This document shows, piece after piece, positions 32,535 to 44,495 of a stretch of DNA of 64,000 bases; within the stretch, counting starts at the first letter, position 1, and the number at the start of each line of letters is the position of its first letter. Source of the DNA: Gnetum montanum (Eukaryota > Streptophyta > Gnetopsida > Gnetales > Gnetaceae); NCBI GenBank assembly GCA_015680685.1, contig MNCI01014870.1:1-64000 (forward strand), given 5' to 3'. Both the position numbers and the translations under genes were made by a program. Under the pieces are notes generated by a model, which ran no database searches, had not been told where the DNA came from, and saw only the letters and a list, made by a program, of their open reading frames with translations.

Positions 32535-33215
32535 ATGATAATATCGGTTTGTGAGTCATATCATTGATAATATGTATTATGATTAGATTATGATTGTGTG
32601 GATCATGGACTATTTAATAGTATATCATAGGTATGATGACATGGGCATGATAGTGAAAATGCATGTGATGTGGTGTAATGAATATATGATAGAAGATATT
32701 AGATTGTGGCTTTATCTATGATTGTATGATAGGCATCTATCCTTTTCAATAATGATTATGTTAGCATTATGGGCAATATCGTGGATGTGTTTTTTTGAGC
32801 ATCTGTAAGACTAATAGTTATTATAGGTTACCTTGTAGCCCACTCCTCTCCTCTAATGTAGTACTTGTTGACCATCTAGTAGTAGAAGTATAAAATATTT
32901 CCACTTAGTTGTGTATTGACTTTATTTATTTACAAGTAAAAGTCGCAAAATCCTATACAAGCATGGAGAGGGAGAGTAGAAGAGGGAAAAATATTCATTG
33001 CTTAGTTAATGTATATTTTCATGTATAGTAGTATGGACTAGGTATTTTTGTATGAAATTCTCTATACTCTCATACACACAATGATGATGTTCTTGTGTTT
33101 TTGTATTTTAGTAGAGCAATGCATATTTTGATTTATGTAGAGACATGTAGTTTTATAAATTAAAATTTATGTTTAGTTTTTGGTCTCATATGAAATTTCT
33201 TTATAGTTTGACCTT
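32535..33215. other. AT-rich sequence between two isolated LTRs
   Basis: No frame or RNA gene visible. Continues the host of H1 and may belong to the D1 5' LTR. Confidence 0.4.
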
Positions 33216-34025
33216 TGATGAGTGGCTAGGTACCCCTACACACAACCATATGAATACAAGCGGCTCATGCATGATCCGGTCGAACTCCAAGGACTAAGTG
33301 CTTACAAACCATAATGGAACACTTAAGGTTAATCAATTGTTATCTTTCCAAACTTACTTGTATTGTCATGGTTGTATGGTTAAGTAAGCTTGAGGTATAT
33401 GATTTTTATATCTTTTATCTTTTTAATGTCTTATGCTAATAGGGGAAGGTGAAGAGAACTAAGTGACTAACTTTCATTAACTATTCACTAACTAAGTTCT
33501 AATTGTCCTAACACAAGTATTCGTTCCCACTTGCCACACACACCCTAAACCAATGCAACGCTGCTGGGATTACCAACCGCTACTCGTTATTGGGTTACCA
33601 AGCATTAGACATATGCTAGAAGCAGTCGTACTGAGTGAACTTAACTAGGAGGGTCAAGGGTTGAGAGAGATTAATTAACTAGGAAATTAATTAAACATTT
33701 AACAATAATGAATTCATATTTAGCTTAGTCCACATGCTACAAGGTTTATCAAAAATTTTGTCTTTATTTCCATACACAAATGTGTGCTCAGGTACAATTT
33801 GCTCGAATTTAGATCCATTCACTTTAAAACTCCTACTATGGGCACATGGACATTATTCTAACTCTGGAATGGTAAAACTACAAGAGTTTGGCTAATGGTC
33901 TAAATCTGAATGCCTAAAATAGGGAAAGCTGCCTCTTATTTATAGACATTGCGGTGGGCTGTGATATCATGTATATGATATCGCAGTTCATCAACCTTCC
34001 TTAATATCATGTCTTCTACACATCA
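33216..34025 (-). repeat. Isolated LTR H2
   Basis: Minus-strand copy of the H1-type LTR: it ends (plus side) TGATGAGTGG at 33216 and begins TGATGTGTAGAAG at 34025. It shares GATATCATGTATATGATATC palindromes, the TATAAATAAGAGGC box and the R block. I see no target duplication (ACCTT and TTGGT flank it). Confidence 0.8.
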
Positions 34026-34124
34026 TTGGTTTTTAGTTATCATGCTTCCATTGTAAGATTACTAGTAATCCTAGGCATCATCCTACCATAACTAGGGTAG
34101 GGTGTTACATTGTGGGATCAGAGC
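34026..34124 (+). other. End of D1 5' LTR and primer-binding site
   Basis: The sequence GGTGTTACA (to 34109) followed by TGGGATCAGAGC (34113-34124) resembles a chromovirus LTR end and a PBS for initiator tRNA-Met (TGGTATCAGAGC), with one mismatch. D1 gag follows. Confidence 0.65.
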
Positions 34125-35300
34125 TAGTTTACTTTGATGTTATATGATGGCTGGGGTACTCACCAATTTGTGATTTTAGGTTATAGATATGTATAGTAGA
34201 TGTGCTTATTATGTTGGTGGGGCTTGTAGACCAAAATGGCTTAATGATGGATAGGAGAAACCTCCTCAAACATCTAGTAGTAGTCCTAAAAATAGGAAAC
34301 TAGAGCTTATACAATAATTATTATAGATCTTGCACCAGCATGTTATAGCTAGTGATGCTCTTGTTCCCATGGTCAAGCAAGTGGGAAGTGATAGTGGTAG
34401 TGGAGGCTTAGGAGAATCAAATAATTAGCCCATCAATAAGAAACTAGTAGAGTAGTTTCAAAGTTGGGATCTCCTAAATTTGATGACACTGAGGAACCCA
34501 ATGTAGTTATGTAATGGTTGAAGAAATTACAAAAGGCTTTTGATTTGATGGGCTATTCATCAGTTTAGCAGACTAGCTTAGTAGTTTATCAATTGGTTGG
34601 TATTGCTTGGCATTGGTGAATGACTAAAGAGTAGGCCAAAAGATGGACTAGTCAAGAGGTGATATGGGATGATTTTATGTTATAATTTAGAGCTCATTAT
34701 GTGTCTATCCAATTTTCTCAGGCCAAGGAGGATGAGTTCTATTGTTTGTATTAGGGTAGTTGGTCTGTGGTGGAGTATGGAGCTTGTTTCTCTAAGCTAA
34801 GTAGTTATGTACTACAAATGCAGATAGATGCTCGAGCATGGGAAAATAGGTTTGTTCAAGGTTTGAGGCCACATTTGAAGGATTACCTATTATCCCATAG
34901 ATTGATGTCCTATGATGAAACTAGAGTAGTATCCATGGATTTAGGGAGAAGTTAGTGAGAAGATATAGCATGTAGAGAGAGGCGATAGGGGCAAAAGAGA
35001 GGATTGACATCATGAGAAATGTCTAGCCCCTCTAAGCAAGCTCATGGCCATGAAGGAGAGTGCCCAACACCTACTCATGATCCTACCATTGGAGCTAGTT
35101 GTGGAGCTATTGTTTGTTATAGATGTGGGTAGCTTGGTCATATGCAGAGGGATTGCTAGAACTGTTTTGCATGTGGGCAATGAGGGCATTGGGTTCGGTA
35201 GTGTCTAAAGTAGGTAGGTAGTAGTGGAGGAGGTAGAGGTCAAGGATAGTAACCTAGAGTTTAGGGTGGATATGTAGCACTAGTTACTTAGTCTAGAGGA
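34125..35300 (+). pseudogene. gag: Chromovirus D1 gag
   Basis: Broken frame but clear gag core: SPKFDDTEEPN, WLKKLQKAFDLMGYS, VYQLVGIAWHW, SVVEYGACFSKLSSYV and FVQGLRPHLKDYLLSHRL. A zinc knuckle follows (CYRCGQLGH at about 35120, then CFACGQWGH). Almost every stop is TAG where Gln or Trp is expected. Del/Tekay-type chromoviruses have this arrangement. Confidence 0.82.
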
Positions 35301-36729
35301 CTCAAGGATGGGTGTATGCCTTAATAGACAAACCTTTGGATGTGCAACCAAACATAGTGATGAATATGGGAGGTACGATTTCAAGCTTTTCTATGTTGAT
35401 TTTATTTGATCTAGGTGCTAGCCATTCTTTCATAAATCCTATCATTACACATCATGTAGCTCTTTTATGTCATTATCTTTCTCTTGGGTTTATAGTATCT
35501 TCTACTAGGGGTTATGAAACTTGAGTTGATTAGGTATGTATAGGTGTGATAATAGAATCAGAAGGTGTGAAATTGGTTAGTGATTTATATGTTATGGATC
35601 TTGGGGTATATTATGTAATTTTGGAAATGGATTAGTTGTCGTAGTTCAATGCTAGTTTGCAATGTTAATAAAATCTCCTACAACTACAATCAGTTGATGA
35701 TGCTATGATTGAAGTACAAACTTGTTTGAGAATTGTGTGCCTAGATTTGGTCTCCTCTCAGATGTCCCATAAAAAGCTTCAAAACAACATGAATGCTTTC
35801 TGGCTACAATATATAAAATAGATATGCTGGAGATAAATCAAATTCATATGACTCAAATTCTCTAATTTATTCCAATAAGAATTACTGGGTTTTCCACCAA
35901 GACAAGAGTTTGATTTTGAGATTGAAATTAAACTTGCTACAAAGCCTATTTCAAAGGCTCCACATAGGATGTCTCTCATAGAGCTAGCAAAGCTAAAGAT
36001 TTAGCTACAAGAATTATTGGACAAACGCCTTGTTTGACCTAGTGTATCATCATGGGGTGCACCAATGTTATTTGTTAAAAATAAGAATGGGGATTTGCAA
36101 CTATGCATAAGTTATAGGTAGCTAAACCTAGTTCTTATGAAAAGTAAAAATCCTCTACATGCATTGATGACTTGTTTGACCAACTTTAGGAAGATCATGT
36201 ATTCTCAAAGATTGATCTCAAGACTAGGTATCATCAAGTGTGGGTTCATGAATAGGATGTGTCAAAGATAGCATTTAGAACATAGTATGACCATTATGAG
36301 TATTTGGTGCTTCCCTTAGGGTTGAAAAATGCACCAAGAGTTTTTATGCACCTTATGAACAATGTGTTGTGACCATTCCTAGATTAGTTTATGATTATGT
36401 TCATAGATGATATTTTAGTATATTCTCCTAATGAGAAATTGCATGCAGAGCAATTGTAGATAGCATTATAGACTTTGAGAGGGTACCAACTATATGCTTA
36501 GGCATCCAAGTGTTCATTTTGGCAATCAGAGATTCAGTTCTTTGGACATGTGGTGTCAGGAGCTAATATCTCTATGAATCCTACAAAGATTATAGTCATT
36601 CATGATTAGCCTATGCTATAATCAGTAGTGAAGGTACAAAGATTCTTGGGATTAGAAAAATCTTACTAGAGGTTTGTGGAACATTTTTCTCACATAGCAT
36701 CTTCTTTGACTTGATGGTTGAGGAAGTGT
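35301..36729 (+). pseudogene. pol: Chromovirus D1 protease and RT, truncated by cluster E
   Basis: The protease has LFDLGASHSFINP at about 35400. RT follows from about 35880 (PPRQEFDFEIEI, KAPHRMS, WGAPMLFVKNKNGDLQLCI), with the catalytic FIDD at about 36400 and the palm-thumb. The frame ends near the start of RNase H at 36729, where the E LTR begins. Stops and indels throughout. Confidence 0.85.
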
Positions 36730-39700
36730 TGATGCATAAATTTTGGATACATCAACGCTCAGAAAAACTCGTTTAAAGAGATTGTTGCCTAGTGTGCCTC
36801 CTGTATAGGTATGGAAACCCAGGAATAGTTTTAGTTATAGATGGCTATGTGATATTAAATCATTACATGACCTTAGATTAGTGCATTCCAAAGAAATAGA
36901 AATTACTTTTAAAGAAAGAAACCTTTCAAGATAATATAGAATGATAAGCTACAGTAGCTCTTGAAAATCAAATCTTAAGTAATCCAACATTCACAAATAG
37001 ATGGGGTTTTAATATAAACATTTGGCATCAATAAAGATTCACATTCACAATCACATGAATATAAATAAAATACTACAACAAAACTTAGCTCAAATGAGCA
37101 CAAGTTTTGGTTACTCTAGCTACTATTATTGGCTTTAGTCCTTCTTTCTTCTTCCCTAATGCTCCGATTTGGAGAAAAAAATAGAGCAAAGATGCCAAAA
37201 ATTTTAACCGAAACCCTTGTTCATAGTAGAATATGGAGAAAAATAAAATACCCTTAGGATGAGAATGCACATTAATAAATGTACAAGAATTCATCGCTAA
37301 TGCATGCCACCATTGCTGCCACCACTCGCCAAAGAGCTACTACTAGACAAAAAATCCTTGCTGCTAAAGGAACATGCTACTACATGCTACCACTCATTGA
37401 TGCATGTTGCCATTTTTTATGAACACTGTTGCCACTGCTACTCAACACCATGCACTACCGCTGATGCATGTTACCACCACTACTACTCACTACAATATGT
37501 CATTACTCATCACTTGCCACCATGTTGTTATTGCCTGCTACCACTTGCTGCCCCTACTACTATTGGTTGTTGAAGCTATTGAATCTTGCTACTTACTGGC
37601 TGCTACTACCTCTTGCTACCTATTGGCTCTCGCTATTGCATGTCACCTACTACTGTCATCATACACTACATTTTACCTCTCTCTGGTTGTCACTCGCACA
37701 TCATTGTTTGCCACCACTATCATTGCTTGTTGATTGTTGTCATGCACCATGTGCCACCTCTAGTCACTCATTGCTCATCACCACATGCCACCTCTCACTA
37801 CTTGGGAATGAGAGAGAGAGAGAGAGAGAGATGTCCCAATGGCTATTCCTGCCACCCCTTTTTTGTAGCTTCCTATATTGACACCTTTAAATGTCCATGT
37901 TGCCCACATCTTCCATCACCACCACATTTCCCACATTACCCACATTGACCACAAAATGTCCATTACTATAATGTAACCACTGCCACCTTCATGTTCTTGG
38001 TCATTCAGTATAAATGAATAAGATGGATGTGGTGTCTAATGATTGCCATACTTGCTACTTACTTTCATTCTTCTTCTGTTCACCACATGCTATTCTTATT
38101 CTTGTGTCAAATCATTACACATCAAAATGGACACCCATAACACTATCCACAAGTATGCCATTTTAGACACATCCATGCAAACTGTAGATCCACTAACAAA
38201 TTAACATTAAATATCATGGTTATGAGATTCTTTGTTTCTCACTAACATGAAGCAATGAAATTACATAAGTTTCAATTTTTTTGTTTGCAAGCCAAGTTCG
38301 TTGAATTGCTATTGTATTTAAAGTCATAGACATGAGCTAAAAGAAACTTGGTCACTATGATCCATGCACCCCTATGTATCATGTAATTTTTCTCAAGTAA
38401 TGGATTGAAAATGTGAAACCATACCCTAGTGGTTAGACTAATAATTCATGGTAGACTAATAAGTCATGGCCTTGTGGCTAGCATGGATGATGTTGGCATT
38501 AACACTTAGCCCCCAAAACTAAAAATTTCATGCAAGTGCAAGGAATAGTGAAACCATAAGGATATGCAAAAGATAAAAGATCAAAAATATCATAAAACAT
38601 AAAAAACTTGAAATTTGAAAGCAAACTATACTAATATAAACATGATTAAAATAATCATATAATCAGGAGAGAACTAAACGTGGGCCACCCTTGTCATACC
38701 ATCTTATTTAATCAAGATCAAACATATACTCTTCATAAATCATAACTTTAATTACATAGATAGATACATATTTAATTAAAGTATATAATTACAATCTCAT
38801 TCCCAATCTCCTTACAAGGCACAATAAAAGTATGTGGACTACTTTGAGCACAAGAATTATGCCAATCTTAATGAAGAAGAAAATTTTATCTTAGATTATA
38901 GCTAGCCACAACTTTCATATCTTTCCTTGGGACTTTTTTTTTTTGAAATTTAGAAAGAGAATCGGTGAAAAGGGATTATTTTTTTCCCTTTTTTTTGAAT
39001 TTTAAAAAAATAGGTTTAAAAGGGAATTGCTACTAGACCCTGTAACACTCAAGAACTTATTACACTAACAATGAACATGGTCCTCATTCTTTTTTTTTCT
39101 TTAAGGAAACTTTACTCATGATGTACTTCATTCTTAGGGTAGAAATTCCAACACAAGTATGGCCAATTAGCTGCACTACCAAAGAACATGGTCCTTTCAG
39201 AACTTTACCCATGATGCAATTCAACCACTGTGTATGTGGCTTTAATTACAATCTAGATGGCATAATAGTAGGTCTCCTACATGGCGAAGGGTTTTGAAGT
39301 GGAGATGAACACACTTCACCTTGTTTCTCACAGGATAGTTATGGATCATCACACTTGAGGGATAAGGCTTATGAGAGGGAAAATGACATTTTCCAAGGTC
39401 ACGTAGTGATTATGGCTAACCATTCTTCAACTTCACATATCCTACACTCACATGATCATGATGATAACAGGATAAGTTAGCATAAATATCATCCTCCATA
39501 ATCCAACATAACTAGTAAAACTAAAACCTTGAAATAGATTGGGAAGAATCATAGCATTATTAAAATATATCATATAGATGGGATCTTATATAATAGTAAT
39601 ATGATATATCATATAAAGAATTATACTTGCATTATTTTCAAATTTTGTTATGATGACCCAATTCCTTGTAACTCAAATGATCCAATAATTACTAAAATCT

Positions 39701-39763
39701 TATGAAAAACACAAATCAATCCAAAGTCAATATGCTAAGAAAGAAATGATTAAAACCTTTGCA
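36730..39763 (-). repeat. Element E LTR, left copy
   Basis: About 3.0 kb, matching 44496-47503 in the same orientation. On the minus strand it starts TGCAAAGG and ends CATCAACA. It contains a trinucleotide-rich stretch (CCACTACTGCTACT-like, 37300-37800) and a (GA)n run at 37810-37832. The Leu/Thr/His-rich frames there are low-complexity, not genes. Confidence 0.8.
37304..37800. repeat. Trinucleotide-like low-complexity tract in E LTR
   Basis: Dense CCA/CTA/TGC/CAC words on the plus strand, ending in a (GA)n run. The right LTR copy has a shorter, diverged version at about 45200-45600. Confidence 0.7.
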
Positions 39764-40960
39764 TTTAACAAATAGTAGCAAAATTTCTTTAAGGATTTTA
39801 TCATAGCATAAAATTGCTTCTCTATGAATGAGTATTTTAATTTGACATTCTTTAAAGGTGTAGACATGAAAGCTATGAGTCCCTCACTTTGATCAACTAC
39901 ATCTTCGGTTAAGATAGCAATGACAGTACCCTTGCTAGAAAAAGCATATAAGAGAAAATAATTTTCATACCAAGGAGAAGCTAGGATAGGGGCATCTATA
40001 GTGACCTCTTTAATAGCAAAGAGAGAATTCTTTTTTTCATCTATCTAACGCATATTGCTATTTTTCTTAAGCATCTCATTCAATGGTCTAACCAATTCAA
40101 CATAGATAGGGATAAATCATCTAACAAAGTTAATTTTTCCAAAAAAAATCCCTTAGATCAATCTTTGATAAAGGGTAAGGTACTTCTAAAATTACATTTA
40201 CCCACTTGTGATCAATCATAATCCTTTCTTTAATTACTATATGACCAAGACATTTTCCACTTTGAACATCAAAGATAGATTTCCTTGCATTTAAAGTAAT
40301 GCAAAATCATTTACATGTTATAAAAAGATTTCTAAGGTCTCTAAGGTGTGTACCCCTATCTTTAGAGAAAATGGTTAAATCATCTAGGTAAATAATAATG
40401 CATTTCCTAATTATCCCCTTAAAATTTTTGTCCATAGCTCTTTAAAAGGTAGAACCAACATTTATGAGACCAAAGGGCATTTTAGCAAATTGAGAAGTTT
40501 CCCATTTTGTTGTAAAAGTAATTTTATAATGGTCTTTCTTACTCACTAAGATTTTATTATATCTTGAATATCCATCCAAAAAGGAATACATTTAAGCACT
40601 GTTCACAATTTGCTATAGCTCTTCCATAAGAGGGAGTGGATAATTATCCTTAATGCAAGAAGTATTAAGGTTATGAAAATCAATACGTAACCTTAATTCA
40701 CCAGTTTGTTTCCTAATGGGCACTAAGTTTGATATCCAACTTGAATGTCTTATGGGGTAAATAATCTTGGATTCTAGGAGCTTCTTGATTTCTACTTTCA
40801 TTAGGGCATCAATCTTGGGATTTATAGGTCTATGTTTTTACCTAAATGGTTTTTGTTTCTGGCTTAAGGGGAATTTTTTGTGTCATCATAAGGATTGAAA
40901 GTTCTAAGATCTTCATAAGTCCAAGCCAAAACATCATTAAACTCATGTATCAATTCAACC
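39764..40960 (-). pseudogene. pol: Element E RT and gypsy RNase H, truncated
   Basis: From 40960: an FNDVLAWTYEDLRTFNP lead-in, SSWISNLVPIRKQTGELRLRI, the DFHNLN motif, FAKMPFGLINVGSTF, the catalytic YLDD at about 40395, and KINFVRRFIPIYVELVRPLNEML. RNase H follows (PWYENYFLLYAFSSKGTVIA, KQFYAMIKSLKKFCYYLLNAK) and breaks off at the LTR edge. No connection or integrase follows, so this copy lacks its 3' coding part. Confidence 0.85.
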
Positions 40961-41109
40961 AGGCTTTGTCTTTCATCTAGGTGTAAACACACTCCTATTT
41001 TAATATGGTATTATTGTCCTTTCTTTTGAATTTGAATTGTTTTAGTTTTAGTTAACATTTGACAATTAGTATTTTTAGATAAGTCTATAGTTTTGGTATG
41101 TAAGTCATC

Positions 41110-41760
41110 AAATAATGCTTCCCTAGCCTAATATTTTAGTAGATATTTTATTTAAGAATATAACATCCATTGATATATTTCTATGATGACTACATTCTTC
41201 CTTTGAAAATTAAAATTTACAAACATGATTATCATTGTCAAATACTTGAAAAGAAAAGATATTATCAAGAATAGAATAAGACTTAACTTTTTGAATAATA
41301 ATTTCCAAATCCTAAGCCTTATGTTTAAAAGGGACATCTAAAGTAGTGGCCATTTGGGCTAGTGCATTGGGGACATAATTTTCTTTTCTTGGTATATATT
41401 CAATGGTTATGTGTTTGAACTCTTTAAAAAGTTCAAGAATATAAGCTCTATACGCTTTTATGGTGACATATTTATCATCAAAGATTCCATTGACCTGATT
41501 TACTACTAGTTGAGAGTCACTATAAATCTAAAGTTAGGGTAAGTTATAATATTAAGCTAGCTTGATCCCATGTATAAGTGTTTCATATTCAACTATGTTG
41601 TTAGTCATAGGTTGTGTAAAATTGATGGCTTTTAAGACAGGATCTTCACTAAGAGGTACAAACATTATTCTTACTCCACATCCTTTCTTTGTAGAGGCAC
41701 CATCCACTCTTAGTATCCAAGTATTTAAGTTAGTGATATCTGAAAGTCAACCCTTTGATC
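41110..41760 (-). pseudogene. pol: Element E archaeal-type RNase H, upstream of RT
   Basis: The minus strand reads WILRVDGASTKKGCGVRI, NNIVEYETLIHGIKLA, IYSDSQLVVNQVNGIF and NYVPNALAQMATTL. All acidic positions (Asp, Glu, Asp) are present. It lies before RT and after protease, unlike A and B where this domain follows the gypsy RNase H. The order has a precedent in some annotated plant gypsy polyproteins, as I recall them, so it is probably native. Confidence 0.78.
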
Positions 41761-41820
41761 AAGGTAACAATGATCATCATCAAAATTTGGCTCATTTTCT
41801 AGTGTTTTATTAGTTAAAAT

Positions 41821-42510
41821 CTAAAATGTTCTTCCTTCATGTTGGTGATATGATAAAGTATCTTCATAAACTTCTTTACACCCTCTAAAAGCTTGGTAGT
41901 ATAGGATGGAATATGTGTAAGCAAAAGGGTTTATGCCTAAAGTTTCACATATATCATCATTTATAAAATATTCGACAAGTCCTAGCTCAACAACTCTAAT
42001 TAAAAAATTGGTATTTTGATTTCTCAAAGATTTATTTTATTGGTCAAAAGTTGTTACTACTTGTTTGTAAAAAGTTTTTCATAGTATAATCATATATTTA
42101 GATTTTCCTTTGATAGGAATTAATAATTCTAAGAAACCTAATCTAAAGAAGCCTCCAAACTTGGCTCCAAAAGTCCTAGAGAAAAGCACACCATAAGTGG
42201 ATGACATATCAACTACTAAAATATCTATATAGAATTTAAAATTAGGGTATTTTTGAATTTGTACTTTTACTCTTTTTAATGATCTTACTACATGTACATT
42301 AGATCCATCGAGTTGTATCACACTTCTCACTTGTGATAGCATTTGTGTTCCTAATGTTTTACATACTTCAAGTGGCATGAAACTAATAGTTTCTCTAGAA
42401 TCCATTAAATAATTATGAACATTATTTCCTAAAATAATGAAATTTGTCATGAAAGGAGGTTGATCTTTCTTATTTAACATTGAATTTCTTGTGTTTTGTA
42501 TTAATAACAC
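41821..42510 (-). pseudogene. pol: Element E aspartic protease region
   Basis: MLDSxx-type site reads YLMDSRETISFMP (Gly of D-S-G replaced by Arg). The C-terminal part has VVDMSSTYGVLFSRTFGAKFGG, typical for this gypsy group, and then KYMIIL. A further segment to 41821 (VEYFINDDICETLG) may be a second structural piece. Confidence 0.75.
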
Positions 42511-44110
42511 ATTAGGACTTTTTGCAAAATGAACTGGCCTTTCGATTGTTGGAGATTTTTATTTATTGGTTTTAGGTGTATGAACTATGTTTTGAATCAC
42601 ATCTTTCATTTCATTAAAATGTAGAAGATCATACATTGAAATGTTGGCTTCAACTCTTTTCAAATCCTCAACTGAATCATAAGTCTTATGTTTATCTTTG
42701 GTTTCTTGTTGAGGTGGAGTTCTTCTAGGTATAGTAGGGGAGTTTGCTCTGTGTGGGTCATTTGTTTGGGATGGCCTAGTTTGATTATTTGTGTTTTTTT
42801 AACTAGGAACTCTTCTATTTGGAGAAGTATAAGGATCATTCCTATTTTGTTGTTGTGTGGTGTTCATAACATTACTAAGTCTACTATAGAAAGCATTATG
42901 TGGGTTGGGATCACTTACCATAACTTTTTCAAATGGGAAAACTTCTTCATTTTCTATTTCAAGGTTTGTTCAAGACCATAATTGGGGTTTTCTCATTTTG
43001 TTGACTTTGGGCATTTTCACCATATAATGGAAAGAATTGAGCACAAATTTTCTTAGAATCTTTCCTAGGGTTATAAAGATGACAATAATCATCATTAATT
43101 GATGTGCTTAATTTTTTGGATTGTATAGGGACCTTATTGTTATTTTCCTTTAGTTCAACTACTTCACTGGAAAGATTTTGAAGTGAAGTTAACATTTGTG
43201 TCATTTGTCTTTTTGTTTAACAAGTGAATGCATTAGGATTAGATATTCTATTTGATTTATGATGAATTGGATCAAAGATTTTGATTGATCATCACTTAAA
43301 CCAATATTTGGTGATAAAAATGAAGAGGATGTGGGGCCTTAAAAACAACTACTTGTAGGTTGAGTCATTTGAGGGAGAGTGAGAGTTTGCAATAGAGTAT
43401 TATTCATTGGAAAAACTTGTGATGGAAAAGGGTTATACTATATAGGATTGCTAACATTTATCATCACAAATTAATTTTGAATGCTATTCATCAAGGTAAT
43501 TTGTTCTAACTCAACTACTTTAGTCATTGCTCATATTTCCATTATGTTGGGATTAGATTTAATAGCATAGGAAAAGAATGGCTCAATGGTAGAGAGGTAG
43601 AAATTTAGGATACCATCAGATTGCAAATGCATCTCATTTTGCACATAAGCAAGTTGATGGAAAAATCTTATATTGTAATCATATATGTTTTTCCCAAGTA
43701 GTTTTCTTAGGCTTGTGAAGTTACTTGATGCTAAGGCAAGGCTAGTAAACTTATCAAACTAAAGTAGGGACTTATTTTCAAACTCTTCCCATTTATTGAT
43801 AGAGGCATTAGGGAGCATAAAAAACCATTGGGTGGCTTTGCTCTTGAAGATTATCATAAAGACCCTACATGCTATGTCATTTTAGAAACTATTATGGATG
43901 ACTAGTAAGGTTTCAAAACATTATATATGTTGGTGGGCATCATTAGTAGGGGTTGTGGGATCAAAGAAAAAATTTATGTTTTGAAGTAATTTTAGAATAT
44001 CATGATAATTTTTGAAGTTAAAAGTGTTCCTCACCAAGTGAGCTATGGTTTGATTGGCTGCCATCCTAGTTCGAATTCTTCTAGGGATAGAGTTTGGAAA
44101 ATGTGACACT
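42511..44110 (-). pseudogene. gag: Element E gag
   Basis: Runs from 44109 (ANQTIAHLVRNTFNFKNYHD) through the gag core (KATQWFFMLPNASINKWEEF, LASSNFTSLRKLLGKNIYDY, FFHQLAYVQNEMHLQS) to a zinc-knuckle remnant near 43090 (CHLYNPRKDSKKIC, second Cys lost to Tyr). Then comes a linker towards the protease. Several stops, mostly TAG. Confidence 0.78.
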
Positions 44111-44495
44111 CGTTGTTTTTTTAAAGTAAAGTGGCAAGTAGCTGGTCAATTAGGGGCAAGGGTAAATGATTCTTGTTGGGATGATTTGTGGGAGGATTCT
44201 TTCATAAAATGAAAAATTATAGAATATAAATGCTAAAATAAAACTATGAAATTAAGTAAAATATAAAAATATTTTAATATTACTAATAATATTTTTTTAT
44301 AAATTTTGAGAGAAAATTAAAAACTATTATATATAAAAATTTTTAAAAAGTAAATGTAGGAAAATGCAATATATAAGATTGAAAGGAAAGTACATTTAAA
44401 CAAAATAATGTTATTAATGAGAGCCACCTCACCAAAGTTAAGACTAAGGTAAGGACCACTCAAAATATGAAATAAGAAATGTAGGTTTAGAAACT

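Noticed and set aside
31544-34025. H1 and H2 as the two LTRs of one element
   Set aside because: They lie in opposite orientation and H1 alone has a perfect target duplication, so they are separate insertions.
37304-37948. Leu/Thr/His-rich frames in the E LTR
   Set aside because: All three frames are open over a trinucleotide-like tract, and the other LTR copy has a different version.
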